Positions 1 through 9,013 of a stretch of DNA of 64,000 bases are shown piece by piece. Position 1 is the stretch's first letter, and each line of letters opens with the position of its first letter. Source of the stretch: Sphingomonas faeni (GTDB taxonomy: Bacteria; Pseudomonadota; Alphaproteobacteria; Sphingomonadales; Sphingomonadaceae). The position numbers and the translations under genes were made by a program. The stretch spans positions 1 to 64,000 of the forward strand of contig NZ_JANBVH010000022.1 of assembly GCF_024273235.1 (NCBI RefSeq), read 5' to 3'. The notes under the pieces are model-generated. The model ran no database searches and was not told where the DNA came from. It saw only the letters and a list, made by a program, of their open reading frames with translations.

Positions 1-1
1 G

Positions 2-601
2 GCCGCGGTCCGGACGGCGATCGCCAAAGGCTTTCCTGTCGCCGCCTCGCTCTTCCGCCAAATGGAAGAAGATCCCGCGGTCCTGCTCGGTGAAATCTGG
101 TCTGTTATGCTGGAAACGCGCGAGCTCTATGAGCATGAACTAAAGGACGCGAAGGCCACTTTGACCACAGTGCAGTGGTATTCGCCGACCATCGCGGCTG
201 CGACGTTGAAATGTTTCGCCTGCGAATCCGAATTGCTGGAGCAGCTCGATCCCGACAACAGCGCTCAGGAAATGGTCGCTTTTCGATGCCGCAGCTGTTT
301 CGCTACACCAGACGTAGCCGATATCATCGAGGCGACGATCGAGAACGCCTTCGCCTTCGACGCCTATACGCGCGCTAAGGAAGGCGGCGAGGAGGGCCCG
401 GTCTACCAATGTCCCGCATGCGAACGCGACACCTATGTCGAGACGGAGGACAGCTGTGCCAATTGTCATGAAAGCCTTAATTACGACGCTGAATGCGCGC
501 GCTGTTCCAATGGCATCTCCATCCAAGAATACCTTGACGGCAATGATTCCGGGCTTTGCGGTTACTGCAGCTACGTTTCCGACAAGGTGATGCGTGAGTA
601 A
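2..601 (+). CDS. Cys-rich zinc-ribbon protein, C-terminal part
   Basis: The reading frame is open from the left edge of the window, so the gene begins outside; 199 codons are visible before the stop. An alpha-helical start is followed by three Cys-pair clusters: CFAC with CRSC, CPAC with CANC, and CARC with CGYC. Such spacing is typical of treble-clef or zinc-ribbon folds that bind Zn. No catalytic motif is visible. The gene converges on the interrupted Argonaute gene and lies in a mobile region, so a defence or phage-related role is possible, but I do not recognise the family. Confidence 0.6.
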   Translation, partial: AAVRTAIAKGFPVAASLFRQMEEDPAVLLGEIWSVMLETRELYEHELKDAKATLTTVQWYSPTIAAATLKCFACESELLEQLDPDNSAQEMVAFRCRSCFATPDVADIIEATIENAFAFDAYTRAKEGGEEGPVYQCPACERDTYVETEDSCANCHESLNYDAECARCSNGISIQEYLDGNDSGLCGYCSYVSDKVMRE

Positions 602-657
602 CGCCCTGTTGCCGAATATGCGCGGTACAGTTCTGACGTTTTCCAAGTCTCAGTGAT

Positions 658-925
658 TCAAACGTAGAACTTGAACGGTTGCCGTTCCTCTCCTTTCGCC
701 GACCCCATCGTTAATACATCACCGACCATCCTCGCAAAACGAACCGTGACGGGAAGGCCATCGTTAAAGTTACATGAATTGTAGTTTATTTTAGTTAAAC
801 CCATTATGTCGTTCAACACTGACAATATATCAGGTTGCGTATCCTTGCTTCTCATGACTGTGATGTGAAGGGGATTCGGTGTCTCAGGACCGATGTACGT
901 ATCGAGCTGAGGGACATAGCCGTTA
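658..925 (-). pseudogene. Short prokaryotic Argonaute, displaced 3' fragment (PIWI C-terminus)
   Basis: This piece encodes the end of a PIWI domain. It runs from GYVPQLDTY through PETPNPLHI and [20 protein letters not shown] to a terminal PFKFYV, all characteristic of the C-terminus of pAgo proteins. It has no start of its own: its 5' edge is the left end of the IS630 element. Joining it to the upstream fragment across one TA dinucleotide gives an uninterrupted frame reading YLWT-NGYVPQ. The last 88 residues, including the C-terminal carboxylate region that normally helps anchor guide binding, are cut off the protein by the insertion. Confidence 0.85.
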
Positions 926-1976
926 GAGCGGTTTCTGATCAGTCTGCATCGTAACCAGCGGCTGCAAAATAGTTCGAGCATTCCTGGGGTGAGTAGAGGT
1001 CCACGATGCGGCCGATGGCGTCCCAGAGGCCATGGATGGTCCGCTCGGCCGCTTTTCGCAGATGCGCCTTCAGCTTGGAAAAGGCCATCTCGATGGGGTT
1101 GAAGTCTGGGCTGTAGGGCGGAAGGAACAGGAGCCTGGCACCCGCGGCTTCGATGGCGGCGCGCACGGCAGGCGCCTTATGGCTGGATAGGTTGTCCATG
1201 ATGACGACGTTGCCCGGTGAGAGTTCAGGCACCAGCACGCGGGTCACATAGGTGGTGAAGGCATCGCCGTTCATCGGCCCGTCGAGAACCCAGGGTGCGA
1301 TCATGCCGGTGCGGCTCAGACCCGCGACGAAGGTGGTGGTTTTCCAGTGCCCGTGCGGCACGCCGGCCCGCAGTCGTTCGCCGCGCGGCGCCCTGCCGTA
1401 GCGACGCGCCATGTTCGTCGATGCCCAGGTCTCATCGATGAAGATGAGCTGCTCGGGATCGAGATCGAGCTGACCGTCAAACCATTCCTCGCGCCGCTTC
1501 AGGATGTCGGGACGATCCTGCTCGGTCGCGTGCGCAGTCTTTTTTTGCGCGTGATCCCGCGCCGCGCGAAGAACCGCCATATCGTGCCGAGTGCGACCTC
1601 GGTGCCGTGATCGGCCAGAAGTGCCTGCAACTCTGCCAGAGTGATGTCGGGCGTCGCCTTGTAAGCCTCCAGGATCAACCCGGCATGCGCCTCGATCCTC
1701 ATCGAACGTCGATCGCCACCCTGCTGCTGTGGCGCCGGCGTTCCGTGCTGGTTTGCAAGCTGCTGCCACCGGACAGCGCTCGCGGCACTGACACCGAACC
1801 GTACCGCCGCCTGTCGACGCGACAGACCGCTCGCGATCGCCGCCACAACCCTGTCTCGAAGATCCACTGACAATGCTCGCGCCATCCATGCCAGCCTCCT
1901 GCACCGGCACGCACCTGAATCAGAAAACCGCAGCGACGGGAATCCCCTTATGATTCAGCACGGTGAGAAACCGCTC
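926..1976 (-). mobile_element. IS630-family insertion sequence inside the pAgo gene
   Basis: The element is 1051 bp with 11-bp terminal inverted repeats GAGCGGTTTCT at 926-936 and, as reverse complement, at 1966-1976. It is flanked by a TA duplication at 924-925 and 1977-1978, the hallmark target of IS630/Tc1-mariner elements. It carries one transposase in two frames. Because both ends and both TA copies are intact, the insertion looks recent and could in principle excise; keeping one TA restores the host frame exactly. Confidence 0.93.
939..1885 (-). CDS. IS630-family transposase (orfA/orfB joined by -1 frameshift)
   Basis: The protein begins with a helix-turn-helix segment ([20 protein letters not shown], then [12 protein letters not shown]) typical of IS630 transposases. 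The frame then runs into A7 on the coding strand (T7 at 1540-1546). A -1 slip at AAA-AAA leads from RGITRKK into [14 protein letters not shown], which carries the DDE nuclease: [18 protein letters not shown] and [14 protein letters not shown] supply the two Asp and the Glu. The upstream frame alone ends near 1499; the downstream frame has no good start of its own. The two-frame arrangement with a slippery A-run is known in this family. All catalytic residues are present, so it is probably active. Confidence 0.88.
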
Positions 1977-3267
1977 TAGTCCAGAGGTAGGCGGTCCGCC
2001 GATCAAGCAACAGCGCCGTTCCACGCAAGACCGGATAGTCGCCGTCTCGAAAAAGTTTGGTGTCTCCCGAAGTCGTGCGGATGCGAACGCCTATGACGTT
2101 AGTTTCGACTGGCGCGGCGTCGACGAACGCCTGCCATTCCTCATCATTGAAGTAGGTTTGGCCGTGAATGAATAATTCGCGAGGCGGTGCTCCGTGACTC
2201 GCCGTGTAGGTATCGAGTACCATCGTCAGTAGCCGCTTTGCAGCGTCGCGCTTAAGGTGGAATTCGTAGTCGCCGGTTTTCCAAGGCCCGTTGGCGCCCC
2301 GAAACACCACCCCATCGCCTTCATTGAGAAACATTTGAGCAGCGCAGCAAGAATGCCCTTGGGGATCGTTGGGCAAGCTTTTGTAGACCATGCCTATGTA
2401 GCAGACCCCCGGCCGCACTGACGCCAGCCGCCATGGCGGTGTGGGCTGGGATTTATAATATAGCCCAGTGGCCAGGTTCCAGGCGATCGTGGCGGCGTCT
2501 TGAGTCTTGCGTAACGGATATCCGGCGCTGTTGAGAAAGGCTTCTGGTGCAATCGTCGTCTCCCGAAGGAGCTGCGTAGGTGCAATCTTGAGAAACTCTG
2601 CCTTGATCCGGCGGTGAAAATCCGGAACGTCTTCGAAGATGTTCTCGTTGGTCTGATCGATCACGCCGGCAGCGGCTAACAGTGGCAGGCTAACCTTCAG
2701 CTTTTGCCTTTTGGAGAAAGTCCCTTTCTCCATCTTCAAGCCCATTCGTTTGGAGCCTGGACGGCACCGGTCATATACGATCTCGGGCACCACCAGCATC
2801 CAGACGTCGACGCTGCTTTCCTCATTACGAAGGTGCTTGTTGACCCGGTCGATGTAGAGGTGGGCAACTTTCTCGACGGCCTCGTTCAGGTTCTCGATGC
2901 GCGTGGCTCGATCAATCTCTTCGATGGTTATGGCGAGCGTTCTTACATCGTCCGGGTCAAAGGTGACGCCGAAGGCCTCGTCAATGCCGGGGAAGTTTGC
3001 GAGATGTAGACGGTCCGCTTTCTCGCCCTTGCCGGGGGGTGGCACTGTCACGACTGACTTCAGTTTGTAGGCCCAGGCGCGGAAGTGAGCGATCCCTTCG
3101 CGGGTGCCGACTACCCCGATCCGGATATCGCGAATCTTTTTAGGTTTGGCGTGTGGCCCATAAAGGAATAGCCCGTCTTTTGGGTGGGGGCTGCGCTGGC
3201 CAGCGGCGAACTCCAGTTCGGGTTCGTGGATATGCTCAACGCGCAGCGATACTTCCGGGAACCTCAT
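1977..3267 (-). pseudogene. Short prokaryotic Argonaute, 5' fragment (MID and most of PIWI)
   Basis: The N-terminus ([14 protein letters not shown], then [11 protein letters not shown]) matches the opening of short pAgos, which have only MID and PIWI domains. Where active Agos have a G-x-D catalytic strand, this one reads CYIGMVYK, so the PIWI is predicted not to cleave, as usual for short pAgos. The start codon overlaps the stop of the APAZ effector by four bases (ATGA), implying translational coupling. After YLWT the frame enters the IS630 end and stops within 30 nt. The truncated product would be about 439 residues instead of 518, so the system is probably inactive unless the element excises. 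Confidence 0.88.
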
Positions 3268-5186
3268 GCCTCAACCTCCTCCTCAGTTTCTGGACGGCCA
3301 AGCGTGCTCAAATCCGCTTCCTCGTCGTCGGCATCGAGGATGTCAGGCAGGGCCGTACTGACCGGGGAGGAAAAGAGGATAGGTGCCGCCTCCATAATGA
3401 CCGCCGACGAGGCGGAGAGGGGAAGACGGATAAACGCCGACTCCCCCGACAGAAGCTCTAGGAACGCGAGCATGCGGCCGTGCCACTGCTTGTTACGCCA
3501 TCCTTTACAGACGCTGCGTCGAAGTCGATGCATCTTCTTGGCGTCATCAATTTCTAAGCCAGATGGGGTGCCGTTGTCAGCCGCGAACAGCACCCTCGAC
3601 TTAAGTTTGAAGTGCCAGAACGGCCAAAAAGTCGGCAGGGCAGTGACGCCAAACTGCCAAATATGTCCCTTGGCCGCATTGCGCAGCATTGAAGAACGCC
3701 GATCTCCTTGCCGACCCCACGGTATCCGCTGGCCTGTAGCGGCGAGTCCGGGAGAAGCGTGAAATCCGATGCTGCCGGAATAACGGTACTCGAGCAGACC
3801 GCGCTTACGGCAGAACCCAAACCATGCCTCTTTAAACATCGTGTTGATGATATTGGACGCTGGTTGACGAAGCAGCCCAAGTCGCCGCGAGCCGTGTTCG
3901 ACAAACTCCACGATTGGAATAGACAGTACCGCTCGGAACCGCCCTACCCCCCCGAACGCTTCTGCGATCTCAGCTTCGTTGGAAAACGACAGGAAACCGG
4001 CAGCATGCAGAGCAGCAGGGAAAGGGAATGCTGCAACCGCCCGCTTCAGCGTCGCCTGATCCACCACGCCGCTGCTCTCGTAATAGTGGATGTCATCTGG
4101 CGCTTCGACGACACGCAGCCAGTTGGAGGTAAGGCGCTCAGGTTCGTTGACGAGCGGGATGGCACCGCGTCGGCGGAAGATTTCCCAATTGGGATCGATT
4201 ACCCGTTCGTCAGAACGCGGGACCCTTTGCCGCTTGAGGGCGTCGAGCAGCAGTGCCAGCCCCTCTCCCCAGCCACGCACGAAATCTACGGGAACGGCAT
4301 CCCCAAGGCCTTTGACCTTCCGGAAGCTTTCGAGACGTAGCGGGACGATAAAGCGATTATCGCCGCGCTCCTTGGCGACGTCGAGCGCAATCTCTAGATC
4401 GTCCTGAACATGTGGATCTTCCAGCGTCGTATTCGTACACACCAGGAGGACTTTTGCGGCGCGATATTGCAAGGCTGCGTTGATCTCGCGCCGCCAGCGA
4501 TCGCCAGGCTGCAAGGTGAGGATATCGGCAAAGACACGGTATCCCTCCGCTTCGAGCTTGGGCGCTAGCCATAGTGTAAATTCATCATCCGTCGGGCTCG
4601 CTTTGAGCAAGAAAATGACGTCGTGCTGGGCCGGCGCTTCATCGGGCTTAGCGGACGCCGATGGCGGCGTTGGCAGAAGCCGTGCCAGCACCGGTGGTAG
4701 CCCGGGTTTACCCAATGCCTTTTTGACGGCATCCGTTACCACCGTCTCCAGCATTGTAGTGGAACCCGACCAAAGCCTGCTATGCGCACGCTCGACCTCG
4801 GGAAACTCGCGCAAAAGGGCGGCGAGATCGTCTGCACCGAAGATGTCGCCAGACGAGATCAGCGTTGGCCCGATAATCGTCGCCAGACTGGTCTTATTGC
4901 CTGGTGTGAGCGGCACCGAGGTCGCGAGGATATAGCGTTCTGACTGCAAGCGGTCGATTGATGGCCGCTCTTTGGTCATCGTTGTCTTAAGAGCTGAGAA
5001 CGGTGAGCGCTGGTAATGCTTGACCTGAAGTATGATCGCTCCGCTTTCTGTCACGTACCGACCATCAATTCCGCCGTCAGGCCCTTCCGTGAACGCTTCG
5101 AGACGAACACCGATGGCGCGGCCGATCAGGTCACGGGCTAAGCTTTCAAAATCGGTGTGAGATAGCTTAGAAAAATCATAATCCAT
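3264..5186 (-). CDS. Mrr-TIR-APAZ effector of a short-Argonaute defence operon
   Basis: A 640-residue protein with three recognisable parts. Residues 1-80 are an Mrr-type PD-(D/E)xK nuclease: [20 protein letters not shown] and the QVKHY strand supply the Asp and Gln-x-Lys. Residues about 190-320 form a TIR domain ([41 protein letters not shown]), with the Glu of RREIN where TIR NADases keep their catalytic Glu. The C-terminal half resembles APAZ, the Ago-N-like region that pairs with short pAgos, ending in a [17 protein letters not shown] segment. In SPARTA systems guide-loaded pAgo activates TIR-APAZ to destroy NAD+ and abort infection; the extra Mrr domain suggests an additional DNA-directed activity. 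The gene overlaps the downstream pAgo start. Confidence 0.82.
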   Translation of the reverse strand: MDYDFSKLSHTDFESLARDLIGRAIGVRLEAFTEGPDGGIDGRYVTESGAIILQVKHYQRSPFSALKTTMTKERPSIDRLQSERYILATSVPLTPGNKTSLATIIGPTLISSGDIFGADDLAALLREFPEVERAHSRLWSGSTTMLETVVTDAVKKALGKPGLPPVLARLLPTPPSASAKPDEAPAQHDVIFLLKASPTDDEFTLWLAPKLEAEGYRVFADILTLQPGDRWRREINAALQYRAAKVLLVCTNTTLEDPHVQDDLEIALDVAKERGDNRFIVPLRLESFRKVKGLGDAVPVDFVRGWGEGLALLLDALKRQRVPRSDERVIDPNWEIFRRRGAIPLVNEPERLTSNWLRVVEAPDDIHYYESSGVVDQATLKRAVAAFPFPAALHAAGFLSFSNEAEIAEAFGGVGRFRAVLSIPIVEFVEHGSRRLGLLRQPASNIINTMFKEAWFGFCRKRGLLEYRYSGSIGFHASPGLAATGQRIPWGRQGDRRSSMLRNAAKGHIWQFGVTALPTFWPFWHFKLKSRVLFAADNGTPSGLEIDDAKKMHRLRRSVCKGWRNKQWHGRMLAFLELLSGESAFIRLPLSASSAVIMEAAPILFSSPVSTALPDILDADDEEADLSTLGRPETEEEVEA

Positions 5187-5273
5187 GGGGCATGGAAGAC
5201 GGTGTTTTCCACTATCGTCAAGCCTTGGCCGTAGGATAGCACCGCCGCCACGTCGCCCAGAGGGATGTCCGAA

Positions 5274-5938
5274 TTACAGGAAGCCCTCGCTGGCGTATTC
5301 GCGGAACCGCTCGTGATCGCGGACATATTCAGCCACCATGTCGATTGAAGCATGTCGGCTGTGCTCGCGCATCGTGAACAGATTAGCGTTTTGCCGCCCT
5401 GCTTCAGTGAGGAACCCGGCTCTAAGCGAGTGGCCGGAAAATAATACACCGGCTCAGGCTGGCTTTCGCACGGCAGCTTTCACCATCAGCGCCACACCTG
5501 GTGCGCTCATCGGTCCCGCTGTCAGCCGCCCCTGCGGTGTCAGCTTCCGGAAGACTGGCCCCTATTCGGTCCCGGTTTTAGCCGACCAGGCGCGACAATG
5601 GCGAACTGGCTCGAGCCGTCGACCATCCGGAATGGCGACGCTGTGCCCCTGCCCTCTTGGTCAGTCTTCGATGTTGGCACCCGCACCTGCAAGCTGCGCG
5701 TGCCATCAGACACAGGCCAACCGTAATCGCCACCAGCGTGGAGCGGCGAAAGGCACCGGCCATGCCAATCGCGCCCGGCCGCGGTATGAGCGCAGATCCT
5801 CGCCATCGATCGTGTGCAGCATATCGCGCAGCGCGTCGCCGTCGGCAGGACGCTTCTTGGCGGCTGCCCTAAGCGTTGCGCCGGATAATGCGCGGGCGAC
5901 ATGACCGTCGACGAGAATTTTGATCCGCTGCTTGCGTT
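5274..5938 (-). pseudogene. Tyrosine-type integrase remnant
   Basis: Pieces of one tyrosine recombinase are spread over all three minus-strand frames. They include LRAAAKKRPADGDALRDML, then GMAGAFRRSTLVAITV, then LQVRVPTSKTDQEG, and finally GHSLRAGFLTEAGRQNANLF, HSRHASIDMVAEYVRD and a terminal EYASEGFL. The catalytic HxxR and the late H of the domain are still seen. At least two frameshifts (near 5730 and 5760) and an in-frame TGA at 5454-5456 break the gene. It marks an old integration event next to the pAgo operon. I cannot place the true start. Confidence 0.78.
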
Positions 5939-5941
5939 ATT

Positions 5942-6195
5942 GCAAGCAGGTTGCTTGCTTACAAATATCCCTCCCGAAAGCTTCTAGGAAAGCGCAAGCG
6001 CAAGCGCAAGCGCCCGCGCAAGCGCAAGCGCATTTGCAAGCGCTTGAGCAGGCGCAAGTGATTGGCAAGCGCGAGCGCAAGCGCAGGCGCATGCGCCAGT
6101 GCTAGCGAGTGCGCCAGCGCATGCGCTAGACACTGGCAGGCTATAGTGATATCGATTGCGAAAGCGCATGCGCTAGCGAACACGCAAGCGACTGC
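5942..6195 (+). repeat. GCAAGC-core repeat array upstream of parA (partition-site candidate)
   Basis: About 200 bp dominated by tandem and interspersed copies of GCAAGCGC and relatives (GCGAGCGC, GCGCATGCGCYAG). It is preceded by a small inverted repeat GCAAGC-AGGTT-GCTTGC at 5942-5958. Palindromic GCATGCGCTAG units recur near 6110-6130 and 6164-6177. The array ends about 20 bp before the ParA ribosome-binding site. Location and structure fit a centromere-like parS or an operator for the partition genes; this is inference. It holds no credible gene. Confidence 0.6.
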
Positions 6196-6216
6196 GCAAT
6201 CTTGATGGGGGGCTCC

Positions 6217-6900
6217 ATGTCCGTAATTTCGATCGGCAATCCAAAAGGCGGAGCGGGTAAAACCACACTTGCGCTAGTGCTCGCCGACCAGCTCCACGAG
6301 AACGGAGTCAAGACAGCCGTCATCGATGCTGATCCGAACGCGATCATCGCCAAGTGGGCTGCGAAGCGAACCAAGGCGGGGAAGGGCGTCCCTTACACAG
6401 TCGTCCCACGGCCGACCGAAGGCGAGATGATTCAAACAATCGAGCGCCTGTCTGAGACACACAGCATCGTTATCATCGACCTCGAGGGTGCGGCCTCACG
6501 AATGACGTCGCGCGCTCTTGCAAGGTCACACATGGTCCTCATTCCATTCAATCAATCGCCGGTTGATGCAGAACTCGCGGCGACGGCGGTCGCACTTATC
6601 GAGGAAGAAAGCGAAGCCCTTGGCCGCCGAATCCCATATCGGTTGGTACGTAGCCGAGACAGCGCAGCGATTGCGACGAAGACGTCCAAGCGCATTGCCA
6701 GTGCGATTGAAGAGGCCGGGCTGCCGACACTGAGCGTGGGCCTCGTCGAGCGGGCCGCCTACCGGGACATATATGAGTTCGGAGCGTTGTTGCGCGAGTT
6801 AAATCCGACCGAAACATCAGGCCTCCCCAGGGCCCAAGAGAACGCCCAAGCCTTGGCTGAAGCCGTGATCGAAGCGCTGCGCGTGGAGTACAAGGCATGA
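6217..6900 (+). CDS. parA: ParA-family partition ATPase
   Basis: The 227-residue protein opens with the deviant Walker A motif GNPKGGAGKTT (about residues 7-17), then VIDADPN and a Walker B strand SIVIIDLEG. This is the compact ParA/Soj class without an N-terminal HTH, which segregates plasmids or integrative elements by moving on the nucleoid. The ATG at 6217 was preferred because a G-rich SD (GGGGGG) sits 3-9 nt upstream; an in-frame ATG twelve bases earlier would lack one. It is coupled by an ATGA overlap to the next gene and follows the repeat array. Confidence 0.88.
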   Translation: MSVISIGNPKGGAGKTTLALVLADQLHENGVKTAVIDADPNAIIAKWAAKRTKAGKGVPYTVVPRPTEGEMIQTIERLSETHSIVIIDLEGAASRMTSRALARSHMVLIPFNQSPVDAELAATAVALIEEESEALGRRIPYRLVRSRDSAAIATKTSKRIASAIEEAGLPTLSVGLVERAAYRDIYEFGALLRELNPTETSGLPRAQENAQALAEAVIEALRVEYKA

Positions 6901-7280
6901 GCAACTTCGGGTTTAAAAAACCGGCGACAAGCGGAGAAGATACTAAGCGGCCGGGTCTCGATCTCGAAGGCATCCCGACAGGACCAATCGCGCTGGATCC
7001 TGTGAAAGAGCGAGAGGCGGTGCAAAGGGGTGAAGCGCTTGGCTTCACCGATCGCGGCCAGAATGAGGACACTCAGAAGGGCAGGGGGCGCCGCCGACAG
7101 AAACCTCCAGCCACGCCAATGGAGGTCATCTATGTCCGCGCGCCCAAAGAACTGGCGGAGTGGTTCCAAAACTACACCGACGCCCAAGGTCACAAGGCAT
7201 ACTGGCAGTCGATCCAGGACATGCGGGATCTGATCGAACGACGGCGTGACACCGGCACGGAACGACAGCCGCAGGAATGA
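6897..7280 (+). CDS. Small partition-associated protein, probable ParB-like partner
   Basis: A 127-residue basic protein that starts within the stop codon of parA. The N-terminal 70 residues look disordered and carry a KGRGRRRQK patch. The C-terminal part (PMEVIYVRAPKELAEWFQNY onward) could form a ribbon-helix-helix or short helical DNA-binding unit. Small adaptor genes directly after a short ParA usually encode the centromere-binding partner; I infer that here from position, since I do not recognise a named family. Confidence 0.6.
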   Translation: MSNFGFKKPATSGEDTKRPGLDLEGIPTGPIALDPVKEREAVQRGEALGFTDRGQNEDTQKGRGRRRQKPPATPMEVIYVRAPKELAEWFQNYTDAQGHKAYWQSIQDMRDLIERRRDTGTERQPQE

Positions 7281-7486
7281 GCTGTTAAATGGGGCTGACG
7301 TTGACGACGCCCTCGCACGTGATCACGTCCAAGCAGGCAAGCACCGGCTAGTGACGCCGGCTAACGAACTGGCGAACTGGCACCGCACAAGGGGACCGAA
7401 CTCGGTCAGCCGAATTTGATCCTGCGACGCCAGTGTGAGAGGCCGATGTGCAGGACGGTAGCTGAGCGCACGAAGATCGGGTGACA

Positions 7487-8359
7487 ATGACGCAATCAAA
7501 ACCTCAGGCCCCTTCGCAAGATCACCATTTCATACCAAAGTTCCTTCTGCGCGCCTGGGCAGGAGCCGATCGAAAGGTAGCGTGTTGCTGGCGCCGTAAA
7601 GACGGGATAGTTCGACCGGGACGCCTCAGTCCGAAAAGTTTCGGTTATAGAACGCTGCTCTATACCACCCAGGGCTTGCCGCCGGAGCATGCCCAACAAA
7701 TGGAAGATAAATTCTTCAAGCAGCTCGATGACCAAGCAGCCAATGCCCATCAGCTTTTAGTGGCAGGGCGCGTCGGAGAGCTGACCGACGCCATGGTTTC
7801 AGGGTGGGCGAATTTCATCATATCGCTGTGGTTTCGCACACCCACCGACATTGATGGTCTGGGAGAATTCGTAGATGCTTTCAGGGACTCGGACTTCAGC
7901 GAGGCCAAGTTAGGAATGGCGACACCGGAGGCGCTTCCCGATGGCGCCTATAGTGCGCTTCAGATGGAAGCGGTCCGCGAGGCGATCTATGATCGGGCGT
8001 TGAACCAAGCGCTTGTAGACATGAATTGGTATTCGCTCGAGACGGACACCTCACGCCGCTTCATGATCTCGGACTGGCCCACGCACACGGCTCAGAACCT
8101 GCCGTTTCTTGGGCACCCCAACTCGTATATCGCGATGCCGATTTCACCGAGGCGCATCTTCATCGCCGCAGCGTCGAACACCTTCATTTACGAGGGGCTT
8201 GATACGCCCCAAGCGTTTCTGGTCGATCGCGTAAATGAAGGGATTGTCGCCCATGCCAGGCACTTTGTCGGCTATGCCGATGAGGGAGAAGTTCCGTTCA
8301 TCAAAAGCCATTTCGCAAGCGCGCGACGCCCATCCGTCGCGGCGACTATTCGGAATTGA
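7487..8359 (+). CDS. DUF4238 domain protein
   Basis: A 290-residue soluble protein whose N-terminus, DHHFIPKFLLRAWA, is the signature of DUF4238 proteins, a family of unknown biochemistry found scattered on mobile elements. A middle segment with VSGWANFIISLWFRTP and a C-terminal part with SDWPTH and IAMPISPRRIF also fit. A GTG two codons upstream is an alternative start; neither has a strong SD. It lies between partition and mobilization genes and is probably accessory cargo, possibly defence-related, but no function can be assigned. Confidence 0.65.
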   Translation: MTQSKPQAPSQDHHFIPKFLLRAWAGADRKVACCWRRKDGIVRPGRLSPKSFGYRTLLYTTQGLPPEHAQQMEDKFFKQLDDQAANAHQLLVAGRVGELTDAMVSGWANFIISLWFRTPTDIDGLGEFVDAFRDSDFSEAKLGMATPEALPDGAYSALQMEAVREAIYDRALNQALVDMNWYSLETDTSRRFMISDWPTHTAQNLPFLGHPNSYIAMPISPRRIFIAAASNTFIYEGLDTPQAFLVDRVNEGIVAHARHFVGYADEGEVPFIKSHFASARRPSVAATIRN

Positions 8360-8380
8360 GTGCGAACGTCGATAAGCCGA

Positions 8381-8671
8381 TCAAGCATCCGCTTTTGTCC
8401 CGGATGCTTGGGGGATGGAGGTTAGGTGTGAGGCGACCGCCGCTCCACCATGCTGGTCGATAGCCGATGCAATTGCCCTGGCGTCCGACTTCTCAATCGC
8501 GGCGATCTTTACGCGTTCAAGGGCAGCGAGTAAAATAGGGCGGCCAGCGTCGCGTGCAGCGATTTCTGCGGCCTTTGCTTGCTCGTCGAGTTGAGCAAGC
8601 TCCGCGAGTAGGGCCTTCTTGCGCATTTCAATGGTCCGGAGATCGGCTGGTTTAGAAGGCGAACGCGGCAT
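8381..8671 (-). CDS. Small helical protein of the mobilization region
   Basis: A 96-residue, Ala/Lys/Glu-rich protein with a probable coiled coil across MRKKALLAELAQLDEQAKAAEIAARDAG. It is transcribed away from the relaxase genes, leaving a 342-bp shared upstream region with a strong palindrome. Small coiled-coil proteins in this position (often annotated TraD-like or conjugal transfer accessory) occur in sphingomonad and other alphaproteobacterial mobilization loci. The assignment is by context only. Confidence 0.5.
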   Translation of the reverse strand: MPRSPSKPADLRTIEMRKKALLAELAQLDEQAKAAEIAARDAGRPILLAALERVKIAAIEKSDARAIASAIDQHGGAAVASHLTSIPQASGTKADA

Positions 8672-9013
8672 TGGCTTGTCTCCTAGGGTGGGCTGAACCA
8701 GTTAGTATGATGTCGGGAGACGGCTAAGATTTCTAGTGACTTTGATAGAGCCTGGATCGCTTAAATTTCAAAAAAACAGCGCGCGCCGAAGGTGCACATT
8801 TGGGGGGTCATCGACGTGAACCAAAAAGGGCTGATGTTCTGACGAGGGGACAACGCCAGACAGTTGCTCCCGCTCCGCGTCTGTGAGAAGATGCAGGGCG
8901 CGGGGATGATTTGGAAGACCGATGAGGGTGAGTGTTGAGGGATGGCAGGATATTACTCGTGGCACCAATGTCGGACATTGGTTCACGAGGTTCCGCTGCT
9001 CGGGGCTTGAGAA
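8672..9013. other. Divergent intergenic region, likely origin of transfer
   Basis: A gene-free 342 bp between the small helical protein and the RHH/MobC-like gene. Its only strong structure is the long interrupted palindrome near the right end, listed separately. An oriT next to the relaxosome genes is expected by position. No plausible small gene was seen in either direction. Confidence 0.5.
8956..8989. promoter_or_regulatory. Interrupted palindrome, oriT or RHH operator candidate
   Basis: The core ACCAATGTC-G-GACATTGGT (8964-8982) is a perfect 9-bp inverted repeat. It is extended by CTCGTG on the left (8956-8961) and CACGAG on the right (8984-8989), with a 2-nt versus 1-nt bulge. It ends 24 bp before the RHH-protein start. 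RHH/MobC accessory proteins commonly bind such repeats to load the relaxase and to repress their own operon. The nick site cannot be placed from sequence. Confidence 0.6.
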
